A stretch of 64,000 nt of DNA from Brevundimonas sp. Root1279. Its GTDB lineage: Bacteria > Pseudomonadota > Alphaproteobacteria > Caulobacterales > Caulobacteraceae. The DNA lies in assembly GCF_001425945.1 (NCBI RefSeq), contig NZ_LMEB01000009.1:62001-126000 (forward strand). The letters are read 5' to 3'. Positions 9,338 to 18,771 of the stretch are shown here, in pieces (positions within the stretch are counted from its first letter, which is position 1; each line of letters opens with the position of its first letter). Below the pieces are notes generated by a model. That model was given only the letters and a program-made list of their open reading frames with translations, did not search any database and was not told where the DNA came from. The position numbers and the translations under genes were made by a program.

Positions 9338-10384
9338 TCAGCGCGCCAGCACCGCCGGGTCGATGAACTGGAGGTTCTCGTCGCGGATCTTCGCGGCGTC
9401 CTCGTCATAAAGGAACGGCAGGAAGGCGAAGCGTTCGCCGCGGGTGACGGGCGTGGCCTCGTGCAGCACCGAGCAGGAGAAGATGCAGGCGCCGCCGGGG
9501 GGCGGGCGGTAGGTGCGGTCGCCGAACTCGGGGAAGCGCAGGTCGCCGCCGACGTAGTCGGAGTTCAGGTTGATCGAGACGGCGAAGCGGCGATGCGCCG
9601 TGCCCTTGGTGGTGTTGTCGCGGTGCGGACGGAAGAAGCCGCCGGTCTCGGCGTCGTAGCGGGCCACCAGATAGCGCTCGATGCGCGTGGGTTTGAAGTT
9701 GAAGGCCTTCTCGATTTGCGGAACGAGGCGGCGGGTCAGGCGGGCGACGACCTGCTGCTGCAGGGATTCGTCCTCGACGATGACGTCCGAGCGGCGCTTG
9801 TGCTGGTCGTTCATCATCAGCTTGGTGACGCCGTCGATCTCCCGCATGAAGCCGGAGGGCTCGCCGCCGATCTCACGGTAGAGGGCGATCAGCCGTTCGC
9901 AGAAGGCCGGTTCGAAGATGCGCGGGGTGACCAGGACCGGGGCCATGGCCTCGAACCCGCCGTGGGCGCGGGGCGGCGGCATGGACGGCAGGCGGTCGAC
10001 CATGACCGGGGCCTCGTCGGCGCTGAAACCGCCCATGACATGCAGGGCGGGGTCGAGCAGGAACCAGCGCTCTTCGGCCTCGAGGCCGTACAGGGTGGCG
10101 ACCGAGCCGTCCTCGTCGAAGAGGTAGCGTAGGCCGGGCAGGGCGTCTTGGCGCGTCGCGCGCTCAGCGTCCTTGCCGACGATGACGATGAAGGCGCAGG
10201 CGTGCTTGTCGTCGAAGGCCTTACGCTGCCGTTCGAGGATCTTGACCGCAGCCTCGACGCGCGGGCCCGCGGGCACGAAGGCGAGCACGAGGTACCGGCC
10301 CGCGGCCGTGTCGAACACATACCGGGGGTTGCTGACCCCGGCGGTTTGGAAAGTCGGGGCGGGATCGCCGAACAAAAGCGCCAT
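9338..10384 (-). CDS. Redoxin-like domain fused to 2OG-Fe(II) oxygenase
   Basis: A 348-residue protein. Residues 1-135 look like a thioredoxin-fold peroxiredoxin (FGDPAPTFQTAGV, YLVLAFVPAGP, LFDEDGSVATLYGL), but the position of the peroxidatic cysteine holds no Cys. Residues 150-330 form a prolyl-4-hydroxylase-type 2-oxoglutarate oxygenase: iron ligands His254 and Asp256 (PHRDN) and His308 (VLHEATP), with Arg316 as the 2OG carboxylate anchor. The oxygenase looks catalytically complete. The protein lacks a signal peptide and should be cytosolic. The hydroxylation substrate is unknown. Confidence 0.85.
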   Translation of the reverse strand: MALLFGDPAPTFQTAGVSNPRYVFDTAAGRYLVLAFVPAGPRVEAAVKILERQRKAFDDKHACAFIVIVGKDAERATRQDALPGLRYLFDEDGSVATLYGLEAEERWFLLDPALHVMGGFSADEAPVMVDRLPSMPPPRAHGGFEAMAPVLVTPRIFEPAFCERLIALYREIGGEPSGFMREIDGVTKLMMNDQHKRRSDVIVEDESLQQQVVARLTRRLVPQIEKAFNFKPTRIERYLVARYDAETGGFFRPHRDNTTKGTAHRRFAVSINLNSDYVGGDLRFPEFGDRTYRPPPGGACIFSCSVLHEATPVTRGERFAFLPFLYDEDAAKIRDENLQFIDPAVLAR

Positions 10385-10430
10385 CTCGCCACGATGCGCG
10401 AGACGGCGGCTTCAATTCAAGTGCAGCGGG

Positions 10431-11000
10431 TCAGTCGGCCCGTTCGAAGACGCCGCAGGCGATGCGCGCTCCGGCGCCGCCGATCGGTTGACTGACGTGG
10501 TCGTCGGCGTTGGCGTGGACCATGAAGGTGAGGCCGTCGCCGCCCAGCTGGTCGACGCCCGGAGGAACAAGGCCGGCGCCGGACAGGTAGACTTCAGCCT
10601 TTACCGTGCCGTCGCCGGCGGCCCAGACGTTCTGCAGGTCGCCGAGGTCCGGGCCCCCGTTTTGGTTGAGCAGTCCGTGCGGGCGCGCTTCGGTATGGTT
10701 CAGGTGGCCGCCAGCGCTCGTGAAGCCGGGCCCCTCGCACTTGCCGACCGCGTGCAGGTGGACGCTGTGCCATCCCTCGGGCCAGTTCTTCCCCTCGATC
10801 CGGAGCAACAGGCCCAGCGGGCCGCGCCAGGCGGTCACTGTGCCGAAATCCGTCCCCGCCGCGTCATGCAGCTCAGCGGTGGCGACCGGGCGCGGCGCTG
10901 CCGATGGGCTGTTCACCGCCGTCGTCGGCGTCTGTGCGGCGGTCGCCGATGCGGCGGCGAGCGGGGCGATCAGGCACGCGAGAAGCAGGCGGTGGCGCAT
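10431..11000 (-). CDS. sodC: Periplasmic Cu,Zn superoxide dismutase
   Basis: A 189-residue protein with a signal peptide (MRHRLLLACLIAPLAAASA). Metal ligands are visible: His81 and His83 (VHLHAVG), bridging His99 (GGHLN), His108 (RPHG), Asp118 and His162 (MVHAN). Cys88 (GKCEGPG) and Cys182 (IACGVFE) can form the conserved disulfide. It dismutates superoxide in the periplasm. The start is set at 11000 because the signal peptide begins there; an in-frame extension to 11075 would hide it. It is divergent from gyrA. Confidence 0.93.
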   Translation of the reverse strand: MRHRLLLACLIAPLAAASATAAQTPTTAVNSPSAAPRPVATAELHDAAGTDFGTVTAWRGPLGLLLRIEGKNWPEGWHSVHLHAVGKCEGPGFTSAGGHLNHTEARPHGLLNQNGGPDLGDLQNVWAAGDGTVKAEVYLSGAGLVPPGVDQLGGDGLTFMVHANADDHVSQPIGGAGARIACGVFERAD

Positions 11001-11124
11001 GGTCAGAACTCCCGGTCTGAAAGGTCGGGAGGGCGTGGCTTCGCTTTGCCTCCGCTGCCCCCGGATGCTAGACAATCGGATAGCGGATCACGTTCCGATT
11101 CCGGCCAACTAAAGCCTGATTTCC

Positions 11125-13899
11125 TTGACCGACGACAGCTACGAAAACGTCGCGCCTCCCGGCGGCGGCGACATCTCCACCATCACCATCGAAGACGAGC
11201 TGCGCCGCTCGTATCTCGACTACGCCATGAGCGTGATCGTGAGCCGCGCGCTGCCTGACGCGCGCGACGGCCTGAAACCGGTGCACCGCCGGATTCTCTA
11301 TTCGATGCACGACCTGAAGATGTCGCCGGAACGGCCGTACTCGAAGTGCGCCCGCGTCGTCGGCGACGTGCTCGGCCGCTTCCACCCGCACGGCGACGCC
11401 TCGGTCTACATGGCCCTGGTGCGCATGGCGCAGCCGTTCTCGATGGGTCTGATGCTGGTCGACGGCCAGGGCAATTTCGGCTCGGTCGACGGCGATATGC
11501 CCGCCTCGATGCGATACACCGAGGCCCGGATGGCCCCGGCGGCCGTGGCGCTGCTGACTGATATCGACAAGGACACGGTCGATTTCCAGCCGAACTACGA
11601 CGAGAAAGAGCTGGAGCCCGTCGTCCTGCCGGCGCGGATCCCGAACCTGCTGGTCAACGGCGCCGGCGGCATCGCCGTCGGCATGGCCACCAACATCCCG
11701 CCCCACAACCTCGGCGAAGTCGTCGAGGCGGCGGTGGCTCTGCTGGACGATCCGAACATCGGCGACGACGCCCTGCTGGACATCGTCCCGGGGCCCGACT
11801 TCCCGACCGGCGGCGAGATCATGGGCCGGACGGCCCCCCGTAACGCCCTGCGCGACGGCCGCGGCTCGGTCATCGTGCGCGGGAAGGCCTCGATCGAGAC
11901 CATCCGCAAGGACCGCGAGGCGATCGTCGTCACCGAGCTGCCCTATCAGGTCAACAAGCAGACCCTGATCGAGCGCATCGTCGAACTGGTGCGCGAGAAG
12001 AAGATCGAAGGCATCGCCGACGTCCGCGACGAATCGGACCGCGACGGCATGCGCATGGTCGTCGAGCTGAAGCGGGACGCTTCGGGCGACGTGGTGTTGA
12101 ACCAGCTGTGGCGTTTCACGGCGATGCAGTCGTCGTTCGGCGTCAACATGCTGGCCCTGAACCACGGCCGTCCCGAGCAGATGGGCCTGCGCCAGCTGCT
12201 CGAGGCCTTCCTGGAGTTCCGGGAAGAAGTCGTCGTCCGCCGCATCAAGTTCGAGCTGGCCAAGGCCCGCGACCGCGGCCACGTGCTGGTCGGCCTGGCC
12301 GTCGCCGTCGCCAACATCGACGAAGTCATCCACATCATCCGTTCTTCGGCCGATCCGACCGAGGCGCGCGAGCGCCTGCAGGCCAAGGCCTGGCCGGTCG
12401 GCGACATGATGGCCCTGATCGAGCTGATCGCCGACCCGCGCTCGGCCCTGGTCGACGGCGACAAGCTGAAGCTGACCGACGAACAGGCCCGCGCCATCCT
12501 GGCCCTGACGCTCAGCCGCCTGACCGGCCTGGGCCGCGACGACATCTTCGGCGAGGCCCGCGAGCTGGCCGGCATCATCCAGGGTCATCTGACCCTGCTG
12601 TCGGACCGCGCCAACATCCTGGGCGTGATCCGCGACGACCTGATCAAGGTGAAGGACGAGTTCGCCGTTCCGCGCCGCACCCTCATCGGCGAGGGCGACG
12701 GGGAGATGGAGGACGAAGACCTGATCCCGCGCGAGGACATGGTCGTCACCGTCACCCACGGCGGCTACGTCAAGCGCGTGGCGCTGAACGCCTATCGGAC
12801 CCAGCATCGCGGCGGCAAGGGCCGGTCGGGCGTGGCGATGAAGGAGGACGACGCCGTCGTCGGCGTGTTCTCGGCCTCGACCCACACGCCGGTGTTGTTC
12901 TTCGCCACCAACGGGAAGGCCTACAAGCTGAAGACCTGGCGCCTGCCGCTGGGCAGCCCGCAGTCGCGCGGCAAGGCCTTCGTCAACCTGCTGCCCATCG
13001 AGCCGGGCGACAGCATCATGAACGTGCTGCCGCTGCCGGAGAACGAGGCGGACTGGGGCAATTACGACATCATGTTCGCCACCAGCTCGGGCGACGTGCG
13101 ACGCAACAAACTATCGGACTTCGCGACGGTGAACCGCGCCGGCAAGATCGCCATGAAGCTGGAGGGCGACGACCACATGGTCGGCGTGGCCCTGTGCACC
13201 GCCGAGGACGACGTCATGCTGACGACGGCTCTGGGCCGCGCCATCCGCTTCAAGGCCGACGACGTCCGCGTCTTCAAGGGCCGGGATTCGACCGGCGTGC
13301 GCGGCGTGCGCCTGCAGGAAGGCGACGAGGTCATCTCGATGGCCGTGCTGGGCCGCGTTGACGCCACGCCGGACGAGCGCGCCGCCTACGTCAAGCACGC
13401 GAACGCCATGCGCCGAGCCGCCAGCGGCGAGGGTGAAGAGGATACGACGCCCGTCGAGGCCGACGATGAAGCGACCGGGGACGCCGTCCTCAGCGTCGAG
13501 CGCATCGCCGAACTGGGCGCCGCCGAGCAGTTCATCCTGACGGTCACCGAGACCGGCTTCGGCAAGCGCTCCTCGGCCTATGAGTATCGCCGCACGGGTC
13601 GCGGCGGTCAGGGCCTGACCGCGCACGGCCTCGGCGGTCGCGCGGGCACGCGCCTGGCCGCGGCCTTCCCGGTCGAGGACTCGGACGAGCTGCTGATGGT
13701 CACCTCGGGCGGGCAGATGATCCGCACGCCGGTGGGCCAGGTCCGCGTCGTCGGCCGATCCAGCCAGGGCGTCACCATCTTCCGCACCGCGGGCGGCGAA
13801 AAGGTCGTCTCGGTCGAACGCCTGCCGGACAGCGGCGGCGGCGAAGATGCGGACCTCGGCGAAGTCGGCGACGAGGCGGTCGAGGGCGGCGAAGACTGA
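11125..13899 (+). CDS. gyrA: DNA gyrase subunit A
   Basis: A 924-residue type II topoisomerase subunit that breaks and rejoins DNA for negative supercoiling with GyrB. The winged-helix/tower part includes [19 protein letters not shown] and the catalytic tyrosine in SMRYTEARM (about Tyr131). The C-terminal beta-pinwheel has the GyrA box [10 protein letters not shown] (about 560) and several V.GR.S.GV repeats. The C-terminal domain carries an acidic insertion around 765-800 ([20 protein letters not shown]), and the tail is acidic. The quinolone pocket has Ala92 and Met96 where E. coli has Ser83 and Asp87. The start is TTG 11125 with no strong ribosome-binding site. Confidence 0.97.
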   Translation: MTDDSYENVAPPGGGDISTITIEDELRRSYLDYAMSVIVSRALPDARDGLKPVHRRILYSMHDLKMSPERPYSKCARVVGDVLGRFHPHGDASVYMALVRMAQPFSMGLMLVDGQGNFGSVDGDMPASMRYTEARMAPAAVALLTDIDKDTVDFQPNYDEKELEPVVLPARIPNLLVNGAGGIAVGMATNIPPHNLGEVVEAAVALLDDPNIGDDALLDIVPGPDFPTGGEIMGRTAPRNALRDGRGSVIVRGKASIETIRKDREAIVVTELPYQVNKQTLIERIVELVREKKIEGIADVRDESDRDGMRMVVELKRDASGDVVLNQLWRFTAMQSSFGVNMLALNHGRPEQMGLRQLLEAFLEFREEVVVRRIKFELAKARDRGHVLVGLAVAVANIDEVIHIIRSSADPTEARERLQAKAWPVGDMMALIELIADPRSALVDGDKLKLTDEQARAILALTLSRLTGLGRDDIFGEARELAGIIQGHLTLLSDRANILGVIRDDLIKVKDEFAVPRRTLIGEGDGEMEDEDLIPREDMVVTVTHGGYVKRVALNAYRTQHRGGKGRSGVAMKEDDAVVGVFSASTHTPVLFFATNGKAYKLKTWRLPLGSPQSRGKAFVNLLPIEPGDSIMNVLPLPENEADWGNYDIMFATSSGDVRRNKLSDFATVNRAGKIAMKLEGDDHMVGVALCTAEDDVMLTTALGRAIRFKADDVRVFKGRDSTGVRGVRLQEGDEVISMAVLGRVDATPDERAAYVKHANAMRRAASGEGEEDTTPVEADDEATGDAVLSVERIAELGAAEQFILTVTETGFGKRSSAYEYRRTGRGGQGLTAHGLGGRAGTRLAAAFPVEDSDELLMVTSGGQMIRTPVGQVRVVGRSSQGVTIFRTAGGEKVVSVERLPDSGGGEDADLGEVGDEAVEGGED

Positions 13900-13901
13900 G
13901 C

Positions 13902-14705
13902 ATGGCGCTCGGGGACGGGATCCTCGTCAACGGCGCCCCCGCCACCGCGGATGAGCTGACCTGTCTCGCCCTGATCAACTACGGGGCCTACACCTCGATG
14001 CGGGTGCAGGGCGGCGGCGTCCGAGGCCTGGACCTGCATATCGAGCGGCTGGAGGCCTCGGCCGTCGAGCTGTTCGGCGAGGCCGTGGGCGAGGCGCGAC
14101 TGCGTGAGTTCATGCGCGGAGCCGTCGCCGGTCAGTCCGATTGCTGGCTGCGGGTCGGGCTGTTCTCGCCGGAGATCGGACCGCGCAATCCGGCCTGGAC
14201 CGGCCGGCCCGAGGTGACGACGGCGGTGTTTCCGCCCCCGCCGCCATTGGGCGAAGCCCTGCGGCTGGAGGTGCGGACCTATGGCCGCGAGGAGCCTCAC
14301 ATCAAGCATGCCGCAACCTTCGGCCTGATCCGGGCGCGGCGGGCGGCGCAGAGCGCGGGCTTCGATGACGCCCTGTTCGTGGGCCCCGACGGCCTCGTGT
14401 CGGAGGGCAGCGTCTGGAACATCGGCTTCCTGCGCGGCGAGACGGTGGTCTGGCCGTGCGCGCCCATGCTGGCGGGCACGGCGCAGGCGGTGCTGCAGCG
14501 CGGACTGGCCGACGTGGGGCTGGAAGGCGTGGTCGAGCCGGTGCGGATCGACGACCTGGATAGTTTCGACGGGGCCTTTTTCTGCAACAGCGCGACGCCC
14601 GCCGGTGCGGTGGCGGCGATCGGCGCGCGGGCGATGACGCCCTCGGACGAGATCATCCAGAGGCTGCGCGCCGCCTGGGACGCCGCGCCGCTGCAGCCGA
14701 TCTAG
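13902..14705 (+). CDS. Class IV aminotransferase (BCAT/ADC-lyase fold)
   Basis: A 267-residue PLP enzyme of fold type IV. It has INYGAYTSMRV and GLDLHIERLEASA at the N-terminus, the likely PLP lysine in HIKHAATFG (about Lys133) and the SEGSVWNIGF motif that binds the cofactor phosphate region. The family includes branched-chain aminotransferase, D-amino-acid aminotransferase and 4-amino-4-deoxychorismate lyase; the divergent sequence does not allow a choice. The ATG lies two bases after the gyrA stop, implying coupled transcription. Confidence 0.82.
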   Translation: MALGDGILVNGAPATADELTCLALINYGAYTSMRVQGGGVRGLDLHIERLEASAVELFGEAVGEARLREFMRGAVAGQSDCWLRVGLFSPEIGPRNPAWTGRPEVTTAVFPPPPPLGEALRLEVRTYGREEPHIKHAATFGLIRARRAAQSAGFDDALFVGPDGLVSEGSVWNIGFLRGETVVWPCAPMLAGTAQAVLQRGLADVGLEGVVEPVRIDDLDSFDGAFFCNSATPAGAVAAIGARAMTPSDEIIQRLRAAWDAAPLQPI

Positions 14706-14756
14706 GCCGCGGCTTCGACGCCTGCTAGACGGGACCAAAGGCGGGAGGGATCGCCC

Positions 14757-15239
14757 ATGCGTATCGGCCTGTATCCGGGCACTTTCGACCCCGTCACCAA
14801 CGGGCACATGGACATCATCGGCCGGGCCGTGAAGCTGGTCGACCGGCTGGTCATCGGCGTCGCGCGCAACGACGACAAGGGGCCGTTGTTCACGACGGAC
14901 GAGCGGGTCGAGATGGTTCGCGCCGAACTGGCGCACCTGGGCGACCGGGTCGAGGTTCGGCCGTTCGACACCCTGCTGATGCATTTCGCCGAGGAACTGG
15001 GCGCGCAGATCATCGTGCGCGGCCTGCGCGCCGTCGCGGACTTCGAATACGAGTTCCAGATGACGGCGATGAACCAGCGCCTCAATGCCGACATCGAGAC
15101 GGTCTTCCTGATGGCCGATCCGCGCCACCAGGCCATCGCCTCGCGCCTGGTCAAGGAGATCGCCCGCCTGGACGGCGCGATCGAGAGTTTCGTCAGTCCG
15201 GCCGTCGCCCAGGCGGTCCGGGCCAAGGTCAAGGGATAG
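14757..15239 (+). CDS. coaD: Phosphopantetheine adenylyltransferase
   Basis: A 160-residue CoaD, the fourth step of coenzyme A synthesis (4'-phosphopantetheine + ATP to dephospho-CoA). The nucleotidyltransferase motif is YPGTFDPVTNGH (TxGH-type), followed by VARNDDKGPLFT, LIVRGLRAVADFEYE-like (here IIVRGLRAVADFEYEFQ) and SSRLVKEI-like (here ASRLVKEIARLDG). Length and architecture are typical. GGGAGGG precedes the ATG. Downstream are two cyclophilin genes, an arrangement I have seen described for Caulobacterales. Confidence 0.96.
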   Translation: MRIGLYPGTFDPVTNGHMDIIGRAVKLVDRLVIGVARNDDKGPLFTTDERVEMVRAELAHLGDRVEVRPFDTLLMHFAEELGAQIIVRGLRAVADFEYEFQMTAMNQRLNADIETVFLMADPRHQAIASRLVKEIARLDGAIESFVSPAVAQAVRAKVKG

Positions 15240-15246
15240 TCACAGC

Positions 15247-16107
15247 TTGAAGATCGTCACCGCCGCCGCGCTTTCGCTGGCTCTGATCGCTCCGTCGGTT
15301 CCGGCCCTGGCTCAGACGGCGCCCGCGCCGACCGCCGCCGACTGGCGCACGGTCGCGCCTGAGAACCTGCTGGTCATCGACACCAACAAGGGCCGCATCC
15401 TGGTCGAGATGGACCCGCGCATCGCGCCGCAGTCCGTGAACCGCATCCGCACCCTGGCGGACCAGGGCTTCTATGACGGTCACAAATTCCACCGGGTGAT
15501 GAAGGATTTCATGGCCCAGACCGGCGACCCGGAGGGCACCGGCGCCGGCGGCAGCGAGCTGCCGGACGTCCCGGCCGAGTTCCAGTTCCGCCGCGGCCGC
15601 GACTCGGGCTTCGTCAGCCTGGCGTCGATCGCCGACGGCCAGCTGGGCATCATCGGCTCCATGCCGGTGATCACCCAGCCGGACGCCCAGATGATGATCA
15701 CCGCCGACTTCAAGACCGGCGCAGAGGCGCTGTTCTGTCCCGGCGTCGCGGGCATGGCCCGGGCCAACACGCCCGACAGCGCCAACAGCCAGTTCTTCCT
15801 GATGACGGCCGACCGTGAAGAGCTGAACGGCGTCTACACCCCGTTCGGGCGGGTGCTGGCGGGACTGAACGTGGTCTATTCGCTGAAGCAGGGACCGGAT
15901 GCGGCCAACGGCCGGGTGACCGATCCGGACATCATGACCCGGGCGCGCACCGCCGCAGGCATGCCGGCCGGCGAGCGGCCGTCTGTGCGGGTGCTGAACC
16001 CCGGCAGCGCAGCCTATCAGGCGGAGATCGCGCGGGTGAAGACCGAGCGCGGCGCGGCTTTCGACATCTGCGACCTGCAGCCGACCGTCGAGGTCGTGGG
16101 CGGCTGA
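15247..16107 (+). CDS. Secreted cyclophilin-type peptidylprolyl isomerase (first of a tandem pair)
   Basis: A 286-residue protein starting at TTG 15247, seven bases after coaD, with a signal peptide (MKIVTAAALSLALIAPSVPA, then LAQT). The cyclophilin domain covers about 40-220: IDTNKGRILVEM, the catalytic FHRVMKDFMAQTGDP, then CPGVAGMARANTPDSANSQFF with the active-site tail TPFGRVLAGL. A roughly 50-residue C-terminal extension follows, ending in CDLQPTVEV. It should assist proline isomerisation during folding of periplasmic or outer-membrane proteins. Confidence 0.92.
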   Translation: MKIVTAAALSLALIAPSVPALAQTAPAPTAADWRTVAPENLLVIDTNKGRILVEMDPRIAPQSVNRIRTLADQGFYDGHKFHRVMKDFMAQTGDPEGTGAGGSELPDVPAEFQFRRGRDSGFVSLASIADGQLGIIGSMPVITQPDAQMMITADFKTGAEALFCPGVAGMARANTPDSANSQFFLMTADREELNGVYTPFGRVLAGLNVVYSLKQGPDAANGRVTDPDIMTRARTAAGMPAGERPSVRVLNPGSAAYQAEIARVKTERGAAFDICDLQPTVEVVGG

Positions 16108-16132
16108 CGCCGGTATTGAGGGGAGGGGACTG

Positions 16133-17035
16133 ATGAACTCGATGATCACCGCGGCGGCCGCCGCCGCTGCTGTTCTGTTGGCCGCCTCGGCCGTCTCGGC
16201 CCAGGATGCGGGCGGCACGCCGCCGCCGCCGCCGGCGCCGACTCCGGGCACGACCATCACCGCCACCGACTGGCGCACCGTGCCGGCCGAGAACCTGCTG
16301 GTCATCGAGACCAACAAGGGCCGGGTCCTGGTCGAGCTGACGCCCGAGATCGCGCCGCTTCACGTCGAGCGCATCAAGCTGCTGGCCCGCCGCGGCTTCT
16401 ACGACAATGTGCCGTGGCACCGGGTGATCGACTGGTTCATGGCCCAGACCGGCGACCCGCTGGGCAATGGCGAAGGGCAGAGCCCGTATCCTGACCTGAA
16501 GGCCGAGTTCACCTTCCGCCGCGACGCCCAGATGGCCTTCGCGCCGGCGGCCGAGCCGAGCGGCGCGCGGGTCGGCTTCTTCAACGCCCTGCCGGTGCAG
16601 ACTCAGCCCGACGCGGCCTTCGCCCTGACCGGCGACGGCAAGGTGCACGGCTGGGGGCTCTACTGCCCGGGCGTGGCCGGCATGGCCCGCGACGAGGGCA
16701 ATGACACCGCCAACAGCCAGTTCTTCCTGATGCGCCAGTCCTATCCGGCGCTGGACAAGCGCTACACCATCTTCGGCGTCACCGTCGGCGGACTGGACGT
16801 GGTCCGCTCGCTGCAGGTCGGCGACGGCGAGAACGGCATGATGGCCCAAGCGACGCCGGACCGGATGCAGCGGGTGCGCGTGGCGGCCGACATCCCCGAG
16901 CCCGAGCGGCCGACGGTGCAGGTTCTGGCCACGGACTCGGAGCGCTTCCGGACCCTGGTCCAGGAGACCCGCACGGCTCGCGGGGCGGACTTCTCGGTCT
17001 GCGACATCACCTTGCCGACGCAGGTGACGAACTAG
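16133..17035 (+). CDS. Secreted cyclophilin-type peptidylprolyl isomerase (second of a tandem pair)
   Basis: A 300-residue paralogue of the upstream gene. It has a signal peptide with an Ala-rich core (MITAAAAAAAVLLAAS), a Pro-rich spacer, and the cyclophilin domain: IETNKGRVLVEL, WHRVIDWFMAQTGDP, CPGVAGMARDEGNDTANSQFF. The catalytic Arg is kept; the first Phe of FHRV is Trp here. The C-terminal ARGADFSVCDI mirrors the ARGAAFDICDL-like tail (here RGAAFDICDLQ) of its neighbour. GGGGAGGGG before ATG 16133 supports this start; ATG 16142 is possible. Gene duplication is the simplest origin. Confidence 0.92.
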   Translation: MNSMITAAAAAAAVLLAASAVSAQDAGGTPPPPPAPTPGTTITATDWRTVPAENLLVIETNKGRVLVELTPEIAPLHVERIKLLARRGFYDNVPWHRVIDWFMAQTGDPLGNGEGQSPYPDLKAEFTFRRDAQMAFAPAAEPSGARVGFFNALPVQTQPDAAFALTGDGKVHGWGLYCPGVAGMARDEGNDTANSQFFLMRQSYPALDKRYTIFGVTVGGLDVVRSLQVGDGENGMMAQATPDRMQRVRVAADIPEPERPTVQVLATDSERFRTLVQETRTARGADFSVCDITLPTQVTN

Positions 17036-17101
17036 GGCCCAGTCCCGCGACCGCCCGGTTGTAGGATGCTGTGGCGTGGGCGGCGTCCGAAGGAACACGG
17101 C

Positions 17102-17494
17102 ATGAAAAGCAGAGAACTTTTCCCGGTCGCGGCGGTCGCGCTCGCCCTAGCGGGCTGTGAGCCCGCTCGGAATGAGGCGGAAGCCGTCGTCCCGCCGCAG
17201 CCCGCGCAAAACCTCAGTCCTGAGGAAGGGGCGCTGGCCAAGGCCCGGGAGCGCACCGGCTTGGCGACGGCCACAAGCCTCTGGCAGCAGCAGTCGGCGA
17301 ACGGCCGCGTCATCTGCGGGGCCTTGCGTGAAGGCAGAGGCCCGGTCGTGCTCTACATGTATGGCGTGGGCGCAGATACAATCATCACAGCACCGGCTGG
17401 ATTCATGAGTGAAGCCGTTGTTGAGGCCTACGCCCAGTCGGTAACGGTCAACTGCGGTGATCATGGCGTGAAAGTCCCTGAGCACCTTCTCTGA
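17102..17494 (+). CDS. Putative lipoprotein, unknown function
   Basis: A 130-residue protein with a lipoprotein signal (FPVAAVALALAGC, lipobox LAGC at about residues 15-18) followed by EPARNEAEAV. The mature part has two further cysteines (VICGALREGRGP and VNCGDHG). No family recognised. The start at 17102 places the signal at the N-terminus; a 12-residue in-frame upstream extension is not needed. It is convergent with the Ppx/GppA gene. Confidence 0.7.
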   Translation: MKSRELFPVAAVALALAGCEPARNEAEAVVPPQPAQNLSPEEGALAKARERTGLATATSLWQQQSANGRVICGALREGRGPVVLYMYGVGADTIITAPAGFMSEAVVEAYAQSVTVNCGDHGVKVPEHLL

Positions 17495-17510
17495 CGGCAC
17501 CGCCGGGGCC

Positions 17511-18626
17511 TCACCGCCGTCGTCTGCGCCTGCGCGGCGGTCTCCGGTCCTGGCGCATGCGCTGGAGCAGCAGGCCTTCACGCAGGCCGCGGTCGGCGAC
17601 GCGGACGCGGTCCGAGGGCCAGGCGCGCTGGACGGCTTCCATGATGGCGGCGCCGGCCAGCACCAGGTCGGCGCGGTCCGGGCCGATGCAGGATTCGGCG
17701 GCGCGCCCGGCGGGCCCCATGGCCTTGAGCCGGTCGGCCGCCCGTTCGCAATCGCCGCGGGTCATCCACAGGCCGTCGACCAGGTTACGCTGATAGCGGC
17801 GCAGTCCGAGGTGGATGCCGGCCAGGCTGGTGATGGCGCCGGAGGTGCCGACCAGATGCGCGCGGCCGCCGGTGAAGACCTCGCGCAGCGCCGGATCGAC
17901 CGGTGCGGCCTCCAGCGCGGCGGCCATGTCGGCGACCATCTCCTCGTACCAGCCGGTCAGGGCGCCGTTCAGGGCGCCGTGCGGCTCGGGGTGGCGCTCG
18001 GCCAGGGTGACGACGCCGATCGGGATCGACATCCAGCCGGCGAGGGCGAAGCCTGCATCCCCCTTGCTGAGCCAGCTGAGCTCGGTCGAGCCGCCGCCGA
18101 CGTCGACGACCAGCACGGCCTCGGCCTTGTCGTCGAACAGGTTGAGACAACCCTCGACGGCCAGCCGCGCCTCTTCGATCGGGTCGATGATCCGCAGCTT
18201 GAGGCCGGTGCCCTGGCGGACCCGTTCGATGAAGCCGGCGCCGTTATCGGCCTGGCGGCAGGCCTGGGTGGCGACGGCCATCAGGCGGCTGGAGTCGACG
18301 CCCTTCCGGGCCACCCGCTCGCCGCACATCATCAGCGCGTCGTAGGCGCGATCCATGGCCGCGTCATCGAGGCGGCCGGTGCGCGACAGGCCCTCGCCGA
18401 GGCGGACGATGCGGCTGAAGGAATCCACCACCCGGAAGCCGTCGCGCGCCGGGCGCGCGATCAGCAGGCGACAGTTGTTGGTCCCCAGGTCGAGCGCGCC
18501 ATAGAGCGGCGGCTCGCGACCTGACGCGCCGGGTCCGTCGGAGGCGCCGCTGCGGGCGCGCTGGCCTTCGGACCTGGATCGCTGGGACCGCGGCGCGCCA
18601 TGGGGGGCGTCGTCGGTCTCCGGCAT
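17511..18626 (-). CDS. Ppx/GppA-family phosphatase
   Basis: A 371-residue member of the exopolyphosphatase / pppGpp pentaphosphatase family of the actin-like ATPase fold. Phosphate-1 loop YGALDLGTNNCRLLIA (about 43-57), phosphate-2 VDVGGGSTELSW and adenosine-motif region LVGTSGAITSLAG are clear. The first 40 residues are Arg/Ser/Gly-rich and disordered-looking, and the C-terminus ends in a run of arginines (RRPPRRRRRRR). At about 370 residues it is the short form, lacking the C-terminal HD-like domain of E. coli Ppx. Whether polyphosphate or pppGpp is the substrate cannot be told. Confidence 0.88.
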   Translation of the reverse strand: MPETDDAPHGAPRSQRSRSEGQRARSGASDGPGASGREPPLYGALDLGTNNCRLLIARPARDGFRVVDSFSRIVRLGEGLSRTGRLDDAAMDRAYDALMMCGERVARKGVDSSRLMAVATQACRQADNGAGFIERVRQGTGLKLRIIDPIEEARLAVEGCLNLFDDKAEAVLVVDVGGGSTELSWLSKGDAGFALAGWMSIPIGVVTLAERHPEPHGALNGALTGWYEEMVADMAAALEAAPVDPALREVFTGGRAHLVGTSGAITSLAGIHLGLRRYQRNLVDGLWMTRGDCERAADRLKAMGPAGRAAESCIGPDRADLVLAGAAIMEAVQRAWPSDRVRVADRGLREGLLLQRMRQDRRPPRRRRRRR

Positions 18627-18720
18627 GGCCGAACTTTCGAGGTGGGCGGTCCAAAGCGGCGCCCGTCCCGATCAACCTAGCCCCGGTTCCGGGCGATCGC
18701 CAAGGATGCTGACGCGAAAA

Positions 18721-18736
18721 TGAACGGGGCCGTTCA
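18721..18736. promoter_or_regulatory. Hyphenated palindrome upstream of hspQ
   Basis: TGAACGG-GG-CCGTTCA is a perfect 7-bp inverted repeat with a 2-base centre, 35 bp before the hspQ ATG. It could be a protein operator or an RNA hairpin in the leader. Evidence is symmetry and position only. Confidence 0.4.
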
Positions 18737-18771
18737 GGCGCCGATCACCTTGGAGGGCGCATAATGGCCTC

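Noticed and set aside
11068-12885. A 605-residue frame antisense to gyrA
   Set aside because: It mirrors the codon structure of gyrA and has no conserved domain or ribosome-binding site. It is a shadow.
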